Positions 1-8,539 are shown, counted from the first letter of the stretch. The stretch is 64,000 bases of DNA from Microbulbifer sp. SAOS-129_SWC (GCF_039696035.1 NZ_CP155567.1:248001-312000), one strand, 5' to 3'. Notes: generated by a model not told the origin, from the letters alone. Made by a program: numbers and translations.

Positions 1-1
1 C

Positions 2-427
2 CTGCCGGCGCTGGCGGACGACTCCGGCCTGGCGGTGGATGCCCTCGGCGGCGCACCGGGCATCTACTCCGCCCGTTACGCCGGCCCCGGTGCCGGCGAT
101 GCGGACAACAACCGCAAGCTGCTCGAAGCGCTCAGCGACGTGGAAGACGGCCGGCGCGGCGCCAGCTTTCACTGCGCGCTGGCCTTTGTGCGCAGCGCGG
201 ACGATCCGGTGCCGCTAGTATGCAGCGCCCGCTGGGGCGGGCGCATATTGCGTGCGCCGGCCGGCGAACAGGGATTCGGCTACGATCCGCTGTTCTTTGT
301 CGAGTCCGAAGGTATGACCTCCGCGCAGTTGCCGCGCGAAGTAAAGAACCGTATCAGTCACCGCGGTCAGGCAGTGCGCCTGTTCAGCGCCATGTGGCGC
401 GAGCAGATGCAGGGGCAGGGCGCTTGA
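2..427 (+). CDS. rdgB: RdgB/HAM1 XTP/dITP diphosphatase, 5'-truncated by window edge
   Basis: Non-canonical purine NTP pyrophosphatase, which removes dITP/XTP from the nucleotide pool. The frame is open from base 2 and gives 141 residues up to TGA 425-427. ADDSGL (catalytic Asp region), SARYAG and FGYDPLFF are hallmarks of the Ham1/RdgB family. Family members are about 200 residues, so roughly 60 N-terminal residues lie before the window. The stop overlaps the TTG start of hemW by four bases, which indicates translational coupling. The family is certain; the start is not visible. Confidence 0.93.
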   Translation: MPALADDSGLAVDALGGAPGIYSARYAGPGAGDADNNRKLLEALSDVEDGRRGASFHCALAFVRSADDPVPLVCSARWGGRILRAPAGEQGFGYDPLFFVESEGMTSAQLPREVKNRISHRGQAVRLFSAMWREQMQGQGA

Positions 428-1719
428 GCGATTCGGTACCACTGCAATTGCCGCCGCTGGGCCTCTATGTGCATATCCCCTGGTGCGTGCGCAAATGCCC
501 TTACTGCGACTTTAATTCCCATGCAGCCGCGGGCGCTAACTCCCATGCAGCCGCGGGCGCTGTGTCCGCGGCGGAATCGCACGAATCGCTGGGGCCCGGC
601 GCCGAGTACGGCCTGCCGGAGGCCGAATATGTGGCACAGCTGCAGCGGGACCTGCGCAGCCAGCTGCCGTGGGTGCAGGGCCGTCGGTTCAGCACGATCT
701 TCTTCGGCGGCGGCACGCCCAGCCTGTTTTCCCCGGCGGCAATCGGCGCCATTCTGCAGGCCGCGGAACAGCTGGTGGGCTTCGCCCCGGACATAGAGAT
801 CACCCTGGAGGCCAATCCCGGTACCTTCGAGCAGGACAAGTTCGCCGGTTACCGCGCCGCCGGCGTCAACCGGCTATCGATCGGTGTACAGAGCTTCGAT
901 CCGCGCCAGCTCGCCAACCTGGGCCGCATCCATTCTGGCGAGGAGGCCGCCGGCGCACTGCAGATGGCACGCCGCGCGGGTTTCGACAATATCAACCTGG
1001 ACCTGATGCACGGCCTGCCGGATCAGAGCGAAGCCGAGGCGCTGGCAGACCTGCAACGCGCCGTGGCGCTGGGCCCGGAGCATATCTCCTGGTACCAGCT
1101 CACCATTGAACCCAACACCGCCTTCTACAGCGCGCCACCGGTCACGCCCGGATCGGCGCTGGTGGCGCGCATGCAGGCCAGCGGCCGCAACTACCTGGCG
1201 GCGCAGGGCTACTCCCGCTACGAGGTGTCGGCGTACAGTCCGGCCGGGCGCGAATCCCGCCACAACATCAATTACTGGTCGTTTGGTGACTATCTGGGAA
1301 TTGGTGCCGGTGCGCACGGCAAGGTGACGCTGCCGGAAACCGGGCACATCCTGCGCAGCCGTCGTACCCGCGCGCCGCGACATTATCTGCCTGGCATGGC
1401 TGCAGGCGCGACCGCCGCGGGCGCCCAATCCGGTGCGGGCGAACTTATCCACAGCGAGCTGGCGCCGCCGCACACAGATGTTGTGGCGCCGGAAGAGTTG
1501 CCGTTGGAATTTCTGATGAATGCGCTGCGGCTGGTGGACGGGGTGCCGGTGGACTCCTTCGGCCGCTATACCGGCCTGCCGCTGGCGGAGCTGGAGCGGG
1601 AGTGGCCGGCGCTGCAGGCGATGGAGCTGGTACAGTCGCTGGAGCGGCGCATCGCCGCCAGCGCGTTCGGTTTCGACTACCTGGACGAGATATTGCAGCG
1701 CTTCCTGGAGCAGCCTTGA
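424..1719 (+). CDS. hemW: HemW-like radical SAM heme chaperone (coproporphyrinogen oxidase-like)
   Basis: Radical SAM protein of the HemN/HemW family; HemW members act as heme chaperones rather than as true coproporphyrinogen III oxidases. I start it at TTG 424, which overlaps the rdgB stop (TTGA) behind a purine-rich stretch; this gives 431 residues. The CxxxCxxC cluster is Cys21, Cys25 and Cys28 (CVRKCPYC), followed by GGGTPS, as in the family. HemW lacks the extra N-terminal extension of HemN, and this protein starts straight at the radical SAM core. It is about 50 residues longer than usual. One insertion follows the cysteine motif and contains two tandem copies of NSHAAAGA; another Gly/Ala-rich one lies near residues 320-345. 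Confidence 0.88.
   Translation: MSDSVPLQLPPLGLYVHIPWCVRKCPYCDFNSHAAAGANSHAAAGAVSAAESHESLGPGAEYGLPEAEYVAQLQRDLRSQLPWVQGRRFSTIFFGGGTPSLFSPAAIGAILQAAEQLVGFAPDIEITLEANPGTFEQDKFAGYRAAGVNRLSIGVQSFDPRQLANLGRIHSGEEAAGALQMARRAGFDNINLDLMHGLPDQSEAEALADLQRAVALGPEHISWYQLTIEPNTAFYSAPPVTPGSALVARMQASGRNYLAAQGYSRYEVSAYSPAGRESRHNINYWSFGDYLGIGAGAHGKVTLPETGHILRSRRTRAPRHYLPGMAAGATAAGAQSGAGELIHSELAPPHTDVVAPEELPLEFLMNALRLVDGVPVDSFGRYTGLPLAELEREWPALQAMELVQSLERRIAASAFGFDYLDEILQRFLEQP
514..561 (+). repeat. 24-bp tandem duplication inside hemW
   Basis: Two adjacent 24-base units (514-537 and 538-561) differ at one base and encode NSHAAAGA twice. They sit directly after the CxxxCxxC iron-sulfur motif. The duplication keeps the frame. 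Confidence 0.9.
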
Positions 1720-1756
1720 AAGTGTCGCGCCCAACCCCCATCTAGCGGGAAACGCC

Positions 1757-1786
1757 TTGCGGCGGTTGGTCGGCAGTCCTTATCAT
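1757..1786 (+). promoter_or_regulatory. Candidate sigma70 promoter of trxA
   Basis: TTGCGG (1757-1762) and TATCAT (1781-1786) are separated by 18 bp and lie about 70 bp before the trxA start, in the gap after hemW. Pattern match only. Confidence 0.4.
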
Positions 1787-1858
1787 GTCGCCAACCAGTC
1801 ATTCGCAGGGCAAGTGGCCAGATGGCCGCCACGAGTAACCAGAGAACAGGAAAGCAAT

Positions 1859-2182
1859 ATGAGCGCAATCGTCAATGTAACCGACGCCGAATTCGAAGCC
1901 GAAGTACTCAAGGCCGAGGGCCCGGTACTGGTAGACTTCTGGGCCCAGTGGTGCGGCCCGTGCAAGATGATCGCGCCGGTGCTGGAAGACCTGGCCGGTC
2001 ACTACGGTGACAAACTGAAGATCGTCAAGGTGGACGTGGATGCCAACAAGGAATCCCCGGCCAAGTACAACGTGCGCGGCATTCCCACCCTGCTGCTGTT
2101 CAAGGGCGGCAATGTGGAAGGCACCAAGGTTGGCGCTCTGTCCCGCGCCCAGCTGAGCGAGTTCATCGACAGCCAGCTGTAA
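1859..2182 (+). CDS. trxA: Thioredoxin TrxA
   Basis: Cytoplasmic dithiol-disulfide oxidoreductase of 107 residues, the usual length. The active site WCGPC has Cys32 and Cys35. The cis-Pro loop (RGIPTLLLF) is present. The start is ATG 1859, with AGGA about 8 bases upstream. A longer open frame upstream has no thioredoxin similarity, so I do not use it. A strong hairpin follows the stop, and rho is next, an arrangement also found in pseudomonads. Confidence 0.96.
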   Translation: MSAIVNVTDAEFEAEVLKAEGPVLVDFWAQWCGPCKMIAPVLEDLAGHYGDKLKIVKVDVDANKESPAKYNVRGIPTLLLFKGGNVEGTKVGALSRAQLSEFIDSQL

Positions 2183-2190
2183 GGCCGCCG

Positions 2191-2227
2191 CCATACTGCA
2201 AAGGGGCAAATTCCCTTTGCAGTATGG
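2191..2227 (+). terminator. Perfect 15-bp hairpin after trxA
   Basis: Arms 2191-2205 and 2213-2227 are exact reverse complements with a 7-nt loop. No T-run follows, so it may act as an mRNA 3' stabiliser or a Rho-assisted stop rather than a classical intrinsic terminator. Its right arm overlaps the -35 element of the candidate rho promoter. Confidence 0.65.
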
Positions 2228-2244
2228 GAATCAGCCGTTATACT
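2217..2244 (+). promoter_or_regulatory. Candidate sigma70 promoter of rho
   Basis: TTGCAG (2217-2222) and TATACT (2239-2244) are separated by 16 bp. Initiation would occur near 2251 and leave a leader of about 300 nt before the rho start. Confidence 0.5.
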
Positions 2245-2250
2245 GCCCAG

Positions 2251-2558
2251 TAATCTTTAAACCATTCAGACGAGTCGAGATTATATTCCCGGACCGAGCT
2301 GAACGAAGTCGCCCCTCCGCACGGTCGTAGACCACCCCCGGCGCGCTAACTCCTCGAGTTGAACTTTCCTTAGCTAATGCTGCTCAGCCCCATCGTGAGT
2401 CGGAGCAGAGTGTGAGTTCCCGGAGTATGTCGTTGCCGACCAGAGATGACACCGCGCGATGTGGGTAACAGCGAGCAATTGTTCAAATTCAAACCCCTCC
2501 CCAATATTCCGGTGCGTCCGCGCCAACTGACAACAGAAACCTTAATAAAGCAATTGGT
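2251..2558 (+). other. Long untranslated leader of rho
   Basis: About 308 bp between the candidate promoter and the rho ATG carry no convincing gene. Much of it is C-rich with little G in runs (for example around 2310-2340 and 2485-2525), which is the composition Rho binds. rho is autoregulated in enteric bacteria through such a leader, so attenuation here is a reasonable inference but is not shown. Confidence 0.4.
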
Positions 2559-3818
2559 ATGAATCTTTCTGAATTAAAAACCAAACCTATTGAAGAACTG
2601 ATCGAAATCGCCAAAGGCATGGGCCTGGAAAATCTGGCCCGTTCGCGCAAGCAGGACATTATTTTCAATATCCTCAAGCGCCACGCCAAAAGCGGTGAGG
2701 ATATTTACGGCGACGGCGTGCTGGAAATTCTTCAAGACGGTTTCGGTTTTTTGCGCTCCGCCGATTCGTCTTACCTGGCGGGCCCGGATGACATCTATGT
2801 CTCACCCAGTCAGATTCGCCGTTTCAACCTGCGCACCGGCGACTCCATTGCGGGCAAGATTCGCCCGCCGAAGGAAGGGGAACGCTACTTTGCCCTGCTC
2901 AAGGTCAGCGAAATCAACTTCGACAAGCCCGAAAACGCGCGCAACAAGATTCTGTTCGAAAACCTCACCCCGCTCTTCCCCAATAAACGCCTGACGCTGG
3001 AATGTGGCAACGGATCCTCCGAGGACCTGATCGGCCGCATCATCGATCTGGTTGCCCCGATCGGCAAGGGTCAGCGTGGCCTGATCGTGGCGCCGCCCAA
3101 AGCCGGTAAGACCATCATGTTGCAGAACATGGCCCAGGCCATTACCCGCAACAATCCGGAGTGCCACCTGATCGTACTGCTGATCGACGAGCGCCCGGAG
3201 GAAGTTACCGAGATGCAGCGTTCCGTGCGCGGCGAAGTGGTGGCCTCCACCTTCGACGAGCCGCCGGCGCGCCATGTGCAGGTAGCGGAGATGGTGATCG
3301 AGAAGGCCAAGCGCCTGGTGGAGCACAAGAAAGACGTGGTGATCCTGCTGGATTCCATCACCCGTCTGGCGCGCGCCTACAACACGACCGTACCGAGTTC
3401 GGGCAAGGTGCTGACCGGTGGTGTCGATGCCCACGCCCTGGAGCGCCCCAAGCGTTTCTTCGGTGCCGCGCGCAACATCGAGGAGGGCGGCAGCCTCTCC
3501 ATCATCGCCACCGCGCTGGTAGACACCGGCTCGAAGATGGACGAAGTGATCTTCGAAGAGTTCAAGGGCACCGGTAACATGGAGCTGCAGCTGGACCGCA
3601 AGATTGCCGAGAAGCGCGTCTACCCGGCCATCAACGTGCGCCGCTCCGGTACCCGCCGCGAAGAGTTGCTGATGCCGGAAGGCGAGCTGCAGCGCGTGTG
3701 GATCCTGCGCAAGCTGCTGCATGATATGGAAGATCTGGCGGCCACTGAATTCCTGATCGACAAGCTCAAGGACTTCAAGAGCAACGACGAATTCTTCCTG
3801 TCCATGAAACGGAAATAA
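2559..3818 (+). CDS. rho: Transcription termination factor Rho
   Basis: Hexameric RNA-dependent ATPase/helicase that terminates transcription. At 419 residues it has the standard length. It shows an N-terminal Rho-N helix bundle (about 1-45), an OB-fold cold-shock-like RNA-binding domain (about 48-120), Walker [13 protein letters not shown] near residues 174-185 and Walker [11 protein letters not shown] near 260-269. The start at ATG 2559 gives the typical MNLSELK N-terminus; the ribosome site is weak. A hairpin with a short T-rich tail follows the stop. Confidence 0.98.
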   Translation: MNLSELKTKPIEELIEIAKGMGLENLARSRKQDIIFNILKRHAKSGEDIYGDGVLEILQDGFGFLRSADSSYLAGPDDIYVSPSQIRRFNLRTGDSIAGKIRPPKEGERYFALLKVSEINFDKPENARNKILFENLTPLFPNKRLTLECGNGSSEDLIGRIIDLVAPIGKGQRGLIVAPPKAGKTIMLQNMAQAITRNNPECHLIVLLIDERPEEVTEMQRSVRGEVVASTFDEPPARHVQVAEMVIEKAKRLVEHKKDVVILLDSITRLARAYNTTVPSSGKVLTGGVDAHALERPKRFFGAARNIEEGGSLSIIATALVDTGSKMDEVIFEEFKGTGNMELQLDRKIAEKRVYPAINVRRSGTRREELLMPEGELQRVWILRKLLHDMEDLAATEFLIDKLKDFKSNDEFFLSMKRK

Positions 3819-3831
3819 TCTATGTTTATAA

Positions 3832-3859
3832 CCGGCGCTTGAATATGGCGCCGGATTTC
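3832..3859 (+). terminator. Terminator after rho
   Basis: CCGGCGC (3832-3838) and GCGCCGG (3848-3854) form a 7-bp GC stem followed by a short T-containing tail. Confidence 0.6.
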
Positions 3860-3900
3860 TAGCGGATTTGAAATAAGGCGATTATTTGCGCCGAATCCGG

Positions 3901-3929
3901 TTGAAAAGGGGCAGCGTTAGGCATATAAA
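3901..3929 (+). promoter_or_regulatory. Strong sigma70-like promoter of the RRM gene
   Basis: TTGAAA (3901-3906) and TATAAA (3924-3929) are separated by exactly 17 bp. The predicted start near 3936 leaves a leader of about 155 nt. A small open frame here (3886-4080) spans the promoter and is unlikely to be a gene. Confidence 0.6.
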
Positions 3930-4092
3930 GAGGCCCATTGTGGCGCTGGATATACACAACGCCCGACAGAATTGGCCCAATCCGAATCTTTGCGATTTGG
4001 TGCCAGGGGCCAATCTCAGATGGATGATCTGGTGGAGCTGGTTATCCATTTGTGACTTGCACGACAGCCCACATATCTAGTGAGAACTTTTT

Positions 4093-4362
4093 GTGAATAT
4101 CTATATTGGAAATCTGGCCTACGGCGTTACCTCTGATGACCTGCACGAAGCTTTTGGTGCATTCGGAGAAATCTCTCGGGCTACCGTAATTACTGACCGT
4201 GAGACTGGCCGTTCTAAGGGCTTCGGTTTCGTAGAAATGCCGAACGACGACGAAGCGCGCAAGGCGATCGAAGAAATGAATGATCAGCCGCTGTCTGGCC
4301 GTAACATCCGTGTTAACGAAGCCAAGCCGCGCGAAGATCGTCCGCGTCGTCCCCGCTTCTAA
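4093..4362 (+). CDS. Small RRM-domain RNA-binding protein
   Basis: Single RNA recognition motif protein of 89 residues. RNP2 is IYIGNL (3-8) and RNP1 is KGFGFVEM (about 42-49). The C-terminal tail is short and basic, rich in Arg and Pro. The start is GTG 4093, because RNP2 begins at residue 3 and no upstream start is in frame. Bacterial proteins of this type resemble cyanobacterial Rbp and gammaproteobacterial cold-induced RRM proteins. The long leader and strong promoter suggest post-transcriptional control. It is transcribed alone, with terminators on both sides. Confidence 0.9.
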   Translation: MNIYIGNLAYGVTSDDLHEAFGAFGEISRATVITDRETGRSKGFGFVEMPNDDEARKAIEEMNDQPLSGRNIRVNEAKPREDRPRRPRF

Positions 4363-4403
4363 GCCGCTATCGCTTTAAAATAGCAGCTTAAGTATTTTAA
4401 CAT

Positions 4404-4427
4404 CCCGCACGCTTGTGCGGGTTGTTT
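4404..4427 (+). terminator. Intrinsic terminator after the RRM gene
   Basis: CCCGCAC (4404-4410), loop GCTT and GTGCGGG (4415-4421) are followed by TTGTTT. Confidence 0.8.
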
Positions 4428-4529
4428 CAATCCTCCTCTCCCTTTCTGCACCCTTGTCCGAGGGCGCCATTCCCTATTTTGTCCCCGCTGTTTTACACTG
4501 GCAACTATTTGCCAACGGCCGGGAACTGC

Positions 4530-5993
4530 ATGAAATACAAAGACCTGCGCGACTTTATCAAGCTGCTGGAAAAGCGCGGCCTGCTGAAGCGCATCCAGCA
4601 TCCAGTCGACCCCAACCTGGAAATGACGGAAATTGCCGACCGCGTCCTGCGTGCCGGTGGCCCCGCATTGCTATTCGAAAATCCTAAAGGATTCGATGTG
4701 CCGGTGCTCGCCAACCTGTTCGGTACACCCGAGCGGGTTGCCCTGGGCATGGGGCGCGAGAGCGTTGCCGAGTTGCGTGAAGTAGGCGAGCTGCTCGCCT
4801 TTCTCAAGGAGCCGCAGCCGCCGGAGAACCTGCGCGACGCCTGGGAAAAACTACCGGTGTTCAAGCAGGTACTCAACATGGGCCCCAAGGTGGTCAGCAA
4901 GGCCGCCTGCCAGCAGGTCCAGCTGAGTGGTGATGAGGTGGACTTGCACAAGCTGCCCATCCAGACCTGCTGGCCCGGCGACGCCGCGCCGCTGGTCACC
5001 TGGCCGTTGGTGATCACCCGCGGACCGGAGAAGAAGCGCCAGAACCTGGGTATCTACCGCATGCAGCTGATCGGCAAGAACCGCCTGATCATGCGCTGGT
5101 TGTCGCACCGCGGTGGCGCGCTGGATTTCCGCGAATGGTGCCGGCAGAACCCGGGCCAACCCTACCCGGTGGCCGTGGCACTCGGCGCCGACCCCGCCAC
5201 CATCCTTGGCGCCGTTACCCCGGTGCCGGACACCCTGTCCGAATACGCCTTTGCCGGCCTGCTGCGTGGCGACAAGACCGAAGTGGCGAATGCCACCCTG
5301 AGCGACCTGCAGGTGCCGGCCAGCGCCGAATATGTGCTGGAGGGATTCATTTATCCCGACGACACCGCCGACGAAGGTCCCTACGGCGACCACACCGGCT
5401 ACTACAACGAAGTGGAGCGCTTCCCGGTCTTCACTGTGGAAAAGATCACCCACCGCAAGCAACCCATCTACCACAGCACCTACACCGGTCGTCCGCCGGA
5501 TGAGCCGGCCGTGCTCGGCGAAGCGCTGAACGAAGTGTTCGTTCCGATTCTGCGCAAGCAGTTTCCGGAGATCACCGACTTCTACCTGCCGCCGGAGGGT
5601 TGCTCCTACCGCCTGGCGGTAGTGACCATGAAGAAGCAGTACCCGGGGCACGCCAAGCGCGTGATGATGGGCGTGTGGTCTTTCCTGCGCCAGTTTATGT
5701 ACACCAAGTTTGTTATCGTCACCGACGACGACGTCAACGCGCGCGACTGGAAAGATGTGATCTGGGCCATGACCACACGCATGGATCCGGCGCGCGATAC
5801 GGTGATGGTGGAAAACACGCCCATCGATTATCTCGACTTCGCCTCCCCGGTTTCCGGTCTCGGCTCCAAGATCGGCTTCGATGCCACGAACAAATGGCCG
5901 GGGGAAACCAGCCGCGAGTGGGGCAGGCCGATCGAACGCGACGAAGCGGTGGTTAAAAAGGTGGACGAAATCTGGTCCAAGCTCGGACTCTAA
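4530..5993 (+). CDS. ubiD: UbiD, prenylated-FMN-dependent 4-hydroxy-3-polyprenylbenzoate decarboxylase
   Basis: Decarboxylase of ubiquinone biosynthesis, using prenylated FMN made by UbiX. The protein has 487 residues, as expected. The ATG at 4530 gives the typical [11 protein letters not shown]-terminus and follows GGGA; the frame is open further upstream but runs into the preceding terminator. Conserved UbiD segments include the [11 protein letters not shown] region and the [10 protein letters not shown] loop. It is probably a single-gene unit. Confidence 0.96.
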   Translation: MKYKDLRDFIKLLEKRGLLKRIQHPVDPNLEMTEIADRVLRAGGPALLFENPKGFDVPVLANLFGTPERVALGMGRESVAELREVGELLAFLKEPQPPENLRDAWEKLPVFKQVLNMGPKVVSKAACQQVQLSGDEVDLHKLPIQTCWPGDAAPLVTWPLVITRGPEKKRQNLGIYRMQLIGKNRLIMRWLSHRGGALDFREWCRQNPGQPYPVAVALGADPATILGAVTPVPDTLSEYAFAGLLRGDKTEVANATLSDLQVPASAEYVLEGFIYPDDTADEGPYGDHTGYYNEVERFPVFTVEKITHRKQPIYHSTYTGRPPDEPAVLGEALNEVFVPILRKQFPEITDFYLPPEGCSYRLAVVTMKKQYPGHAKRVMMGVWSFLRQFMYTKFVIVTDDDVNARDWKDVIWAMTTRMDPARDTVMVENTPIDYLDFASPVSGLGSKIGFDATNKWPGETSREWGRPIERDEAVVKKVDEIWSKLGL

Positions 5994-6024
5994 AACATCG
6001 TATGCATAGCCCAGGGAGGGGAAC

Positions 6025-6426
6025 ATGCACGTACTCAAAACAATCCGCCCCGGCCAACCCGGCGCACGCCGATTCGAACATCGCTTCGGCCGGCGCCTGT
6101 GTGCCGTGCGCTACCGCTGCTCGCCATGCGGCAATAAAGTCCTCACCACTGTAGAGCTCGTTGTCGATGAGCGTGAAAAGCCAAAACCGGGCATGTCCCT
6201 CGCGGCAGTCAATGCCTATCGCAAGAGCGAGGCGATAGCACTGTGCGTGGGGCGCGAGGAGAGTGCTATGCAGAAGTTAATCAAGCAATCGGGTGGCCGG
6301 TGGAGCAGGGCTGGCCAGGCATGGGTAATGCGACAAGACACCGCCTGCACCCTGGGCCTCGCCCACCGGATTGTGGATGGGTTGATTGAAAAGTGCACAG
6401 ATATAGGTGTCAGTATTGAGTTGTAG
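6025..6426 (+). CDS. Conserved hypothetical protein at the island edge
   Basis: Protein of 133 residues, strongly basic in its N-terminal third (MHVLKTIRPGQPGARR), with a CSPCG pair near residue 36. I recognise the general N-terminal pattern from uncharacterised proteins that often lie near mobile DNA, but I cannot name a function. The start ATG 6025 has GGAGGGG just upstream, an excellent ribosome site. GC content is close to that of the chromosome, so it may belong to the backbone rather than to the cassettes. No catalytic motif is visible. Confidence 0.7.
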   Translation: MHVLKTIRPGQPGARRFEHRFGRRLCAVRYRCSPCGNKVLTTVELVVDEREKPKPGMSLAAVNAYRKSEAIALCVGREESAMQKLIKQSGGRWSRAGQAWVMRQDTACTLGLAHRIVDGLIEKCTDIGVSIEL

Positions 6427-6447
6427 CATGGCCGGATATGGCCATTT

Positions 6448-6504
6448 ATGGTTATATCTGGATATACATGGTTATATACACCCATATGTCCATATATAAC
6501 CATG
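6448..6504. repeat. AT-rich repeat and hairpin at the left end of the cassette array
   Basis: Twelve-base arms at 6467-6478 and 6493-6504 are exact reverse complements around a 14-nt loop. A further copy of TGGTTATAT lies just upstream (about 6449-6457). The stretch lies directly before the first cassette core site. Confidence 0.7.
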
Positions 6505-6518
6505 CCTAAGAATGAACT

Positions 6519-6525
6519 GTTATAC
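6519..6525 (+). other. First cassette core site (GTTATAC)
   Basis: Left boundary of cassette 1. It matches GTTRRRY-type cores loosely and is the exact reverse complement of the R'' box GTATAAC at 6987-6993. No R'' partner is seen to its left, so it could be an attI-like site or the remnant of one. Confidence 0.65.
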
Positions 6526-6548
6526 CTCGATCTTGCTGAGAGAATTTA

Positions 6549-6992
6549 ATGTCTCACGAAATTTTTAAAAAGGTGAAGTGCGGAGAAATCACGAGAACTC
6601 ATGATTTCCAAGTGGAGCAGATTCGCCGAGGGACAAATGATGGAGAAAAATTTCAGACTTATCTCTCTCTCATATCTCTAATTTCAAATAAAGAAATAGA
6701 AGGAGATGAGGTTGAGCGAGGGCCTAGAGGTTCAAACTTTATCAATTTAAAGCCGACGAAGGAGGGGTTGAAACTTCATGAATTTCTATCTACCCCATAC
6801 GATAAAATAGGCAAACCTAGCATTTTCGAGGTTATTCGAAATGGCATATTAGGTGCTATTTCGGGCAGGTTAGCAATATGGATGCTCGTGATTGTTGGTG
6901 CAGTATTGCTTCCTACTCTCAATGAAGATGCTAGCGCCTTTCTAAAGAACGCCTTGGAGCATGCCAAGGGCTGGTTCTCAGGAAAGGTATAA
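6549..6992 (+). CDS. Cassette 1: hypothetical membrane-anchored protein
   Basis: Protein of 147 residues with no recognised domain. The N-terminal part is charged. A hydrophobic segment near residues 108-127 (LAIWMLVIVGAVLLP) probably spans the membrane, followed by a short amphipathic tail. The start ATG 6549 follows GAGAG at a suitable distance. The stop TAA 6990-6992 lies inside the attC R'' box, so the coding sequence ends exactly where the recombination site begins. Codon use is AT-rich compared with the flanks. Confidence 0.75.
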   Translation: MSHEIFKKVKCGEITRTHDFQVEQIRRGTNDGEKFQTYLSLISLISNKEIEGDEVERGPRGSNFINLKPTKEGLKLHEFLSTPYDKIGKPSIFEVIRNGILGAISGRLAIWMLVIVGAVLLPTLNEDASAFLKNALEHAKGWFSGKV

Positions 6993-7130
6993 CAATCGCA
7001 GGCAGTTTGCTCCGGCCCTTCGGGCCTCCGCGGGACGCCCAACGCTGTGCACATATTGTGCTGGTCGCTGCGCTCCCTTTTTAGCACAATATGTGCACAG
7101 CATTGGTCGCCCCTGCTGCGGGCGTTAACT
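6987..7130 (+). other. attC site 1, with extended internal hairpin
   Basis: R'' is GTATAAC at 6987-6993; R' is GTTAACT at 7124-7130. At 144 bp it is the longest site in the array. It contains a perfect 19-bp inverted repeat (7044-7062 with 7083-7101) inside the usual imperfect palindrome. Confidence 0.85.
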
Positions 7131-7139
7131 GTAGATCCC

Positions 7140-7508
7140 ATGAAGAAAGTCGCAGCTACATTCCTACTATTAATCTCTAGCGTGGCAAATTCTTGTGAAA
7201 CATACACAGATAAGTTTCACTTGAAGCAATCTCAAACTGCCAGCCAAATAGCCGTTGTTAAAACTCTAGAAGATCCAAAAAGCGGAAAATTAGTGGTTCT
7301 TGAAGTTTTTAGAGGAAACCTGATAGCGGGTCAGAAAATGCAAATTGACGTTGAGGGCATAGATCTTAAAGCGAAAACGGCATATTTAGTGTATTCAAGT
7401 GATCGATCAATAAAAAAATTGGGTTGTGCCAATACAGTATTGGCGGAAGATGAGTTCGGTCATGATGCCCCTATAGTTATTGAGGTTGCGCATCGTGAGT
7501 CCAGTTAA
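7140..7508 (+). CDS. Cassette 2: hypothetical secreted protein
   Basis: Protein of 122 residues. It begins with a signal peptide (MKKVAATFLLLISSVANS, likely cleavage near residue 18), followed by a small, probably periplasmic beta-rich domain with two Cys (CETYTD and GCANTV) that could form a disulfide. The start ATG 7140 lies 15 bases inside the cassette. The stop TAA 7506-7508 forms part of the attC R'' box. Function not recognised. Confidence 0.75.
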   Translation: MKKVAATFLLLISSVANSCETYTDKFHLKQSQTASQIAVVKTLEDPKSGKLVVLEVFRGNLIAGQKMQIDVEGIDLKAKTAYLVYSSDRSIKKLGCANTVLAEDEFGHDAPIVIEVAHRESS

Positions 7509-7594
7509 CAATCACAGGAACGCTGCACGGCCCTGCGGGCCTCCGCGGGACGGCCTACGCTGCGCTCCAGCCGCCCGTGCTGTGGGCGTTAAGC
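7503..7594 (+). other. attC site 2
   Basis: R'' AGTTAAC at 7503-7509, R' GTTAAGC at 7588-7594, 92 bp. The internal sequence strongly resembles attC sites 3, 5 and 6 (AACAATCACAGG on the left and GTGGGCGTTAA on the right). Confidence 0.88.
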
Positions 7595-7604
7595 ATCATT
7601 AGCG

Positions 7605-7976
7605 ATGAAATTCTTACCACTGATATTCGTCTTCATTCCAAGCCTACTGATGGCGAGCACAATCCCTCTAGATAGAGAGATTGTTCAAGTTCAAGAGTGT
7701 GGCGAGGAGCAAAGGGATAATTCGGGGCAGCTACTCCCCATAGCTGTCTTTGAGCCGATTTACCTGAGGTGCGATCACTGCAGCATTGAATTCACATTTA
7801 ATGTGCGTCTTGATGGGGGCCATCCAACTAAAGTAGCTTTTCAATACAGTGGTATGTCACAACCATTGGCAAATGAGTATAGAGAGATATTTATTCGCGG
7901 ATGGGTATTTCCAGGCTGTACTCAAAGCGGCAAGGGAATGGGCTTCAGTGAAGAGCGGAGAACGTTTAATGCTTAA
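7605..7976 (+). CDS. Cassette 3: hypothetical secreted protein
   Basis: Protein of 123 residues with a hydrophobic signal peptide (MKFLPLIFVFIPSLLMAS). The mature part contains Cys residues in ECGEE, LRCDHCS and PGCTQS. Function not recognised. The start ATG 7605 is 11 bases after the core site; the stop TAA 7974-7976 is part of the next R'' box. It is presumably exported to the periplasm. Confidence 0.73.
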   Translation: MKFLPLIFVFIPSLLMASTIPLDREIVQVQECGEEQRDNSGQLLPIAVFEPIYLRCDHCSIEFTFNVRLDGGHPTKVAFQYSGMSQPLANEYREIFIRGWVFPGCTQSGKGMGFSEERRTFNA

Positions 7977-8066
7977 CAATCACAGGCAGCAAGTCCCAGT
8001 TCCCTGCGGGGTCTGGGAGGGACGGCCTACGCTAAGCTTCGGCCGCCCCTGCTGTGGGCGTTAAAT
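7971..8066 (+). other. attC site 3
   Basis: R'' GCTTAAC at 7971-7977, R' GTTAAAT at 8060-8066, 96 bp. The internal palindrome resembles sites 2, 5 and 6. Confidence 0.88.
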
Positions 8067-8079
8067 ACCTCAAAGAATT

Positions 8080-8439
8080 ATGTGCAACTGTAGCGAACAG
8101 CCAGCATTAATAGATTTAAGCGACTGTCATTCCAAGTTCAAACCAAAGTTGAACCAGCTCGCTGTTGGGAACTGGGTCTTGCTGATGCAATGCCCTGATT
8201 GTGGCCAGCACTACAAAGTAGACGAGTGGGATAAATACCAGACTTGCTATGCGGTAAAGCTCTCCTCAGCAGATAGCTGGGAGTCATTTGATGCTGAGTC
8301 ACCGATTAAATCAAAAATGGTAGAGAATCGGGGCGGCTTAACCAATGATCCATGTATGTGGTCAGGCTGCAATCTCAAGCAAGTAAAAGGCAGTGCTTAC
8401 TGTGTCAATCACCTGTATTCAACAGGTGCCCGTGCATAA
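8080..8439 (+). CDS. Cassette 4: Cys-rich putative zinc-binding protein
   Basis: Cytoplasmic-looking protein of 119 residues with several CxxC-like pairs (MCNCSE, QCPDCGQHY) and further Cys/His near the C-terminus (CMWSGC, YCVNH), which suggests one or two zinc ribbons. No signal peptide or membrane segment. The start ATG 8080 is 14 bases after the core. The stop TAA 8437-8439 lies just before the R'' box at 8442. Function unknown. Confidence 0.73.
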   Translation: MCNCSEQPALIDLSDCHSKFKPKLNQLAVGNWVLLMQCPDCGQHYKVDEWDKYQTCYAVKLSSADSWESFDAESPIKSKMVENRGGLTNDPCMWSGCNLKQVKGSAYCVNHLYSTGARA

Positions 8440-8441
8440 GC

Positions 8442-8526
8442 ATTTAACAAGTTGTTGTAATTTGTTCCGGCCTGCGGCCTCCACCGGACGCCCCTGTCGG
8501 GGCGCCGCTAAACAAAAGCGTTATGT
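8442..8526 (+). other. attC site 4
   Basis: R'' ATTTAAC at 8442-8448, R' GTTATGT at 8520-8526, 85 bp. The internal sequence differs from sites 2, 3, 5 and 6 (AACAAGTTGTTG left end), so it has a different origin. Confidence 0.82.
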
Positions 8527-8539
8527 GTCATGAGGGGCT

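Noticed and set aside
3886..4080. Small open frame upstream of the RRM gene
   Set aside because: It spans the strong promoter and leader and has no ribosome site or protein-like pattern.
6427..6518. A complete attC before cassette 1
   Set aside because: No R'' box complementary to GTTATAC lies to the left, and the hairpin there does not resemble the other attC interiors.
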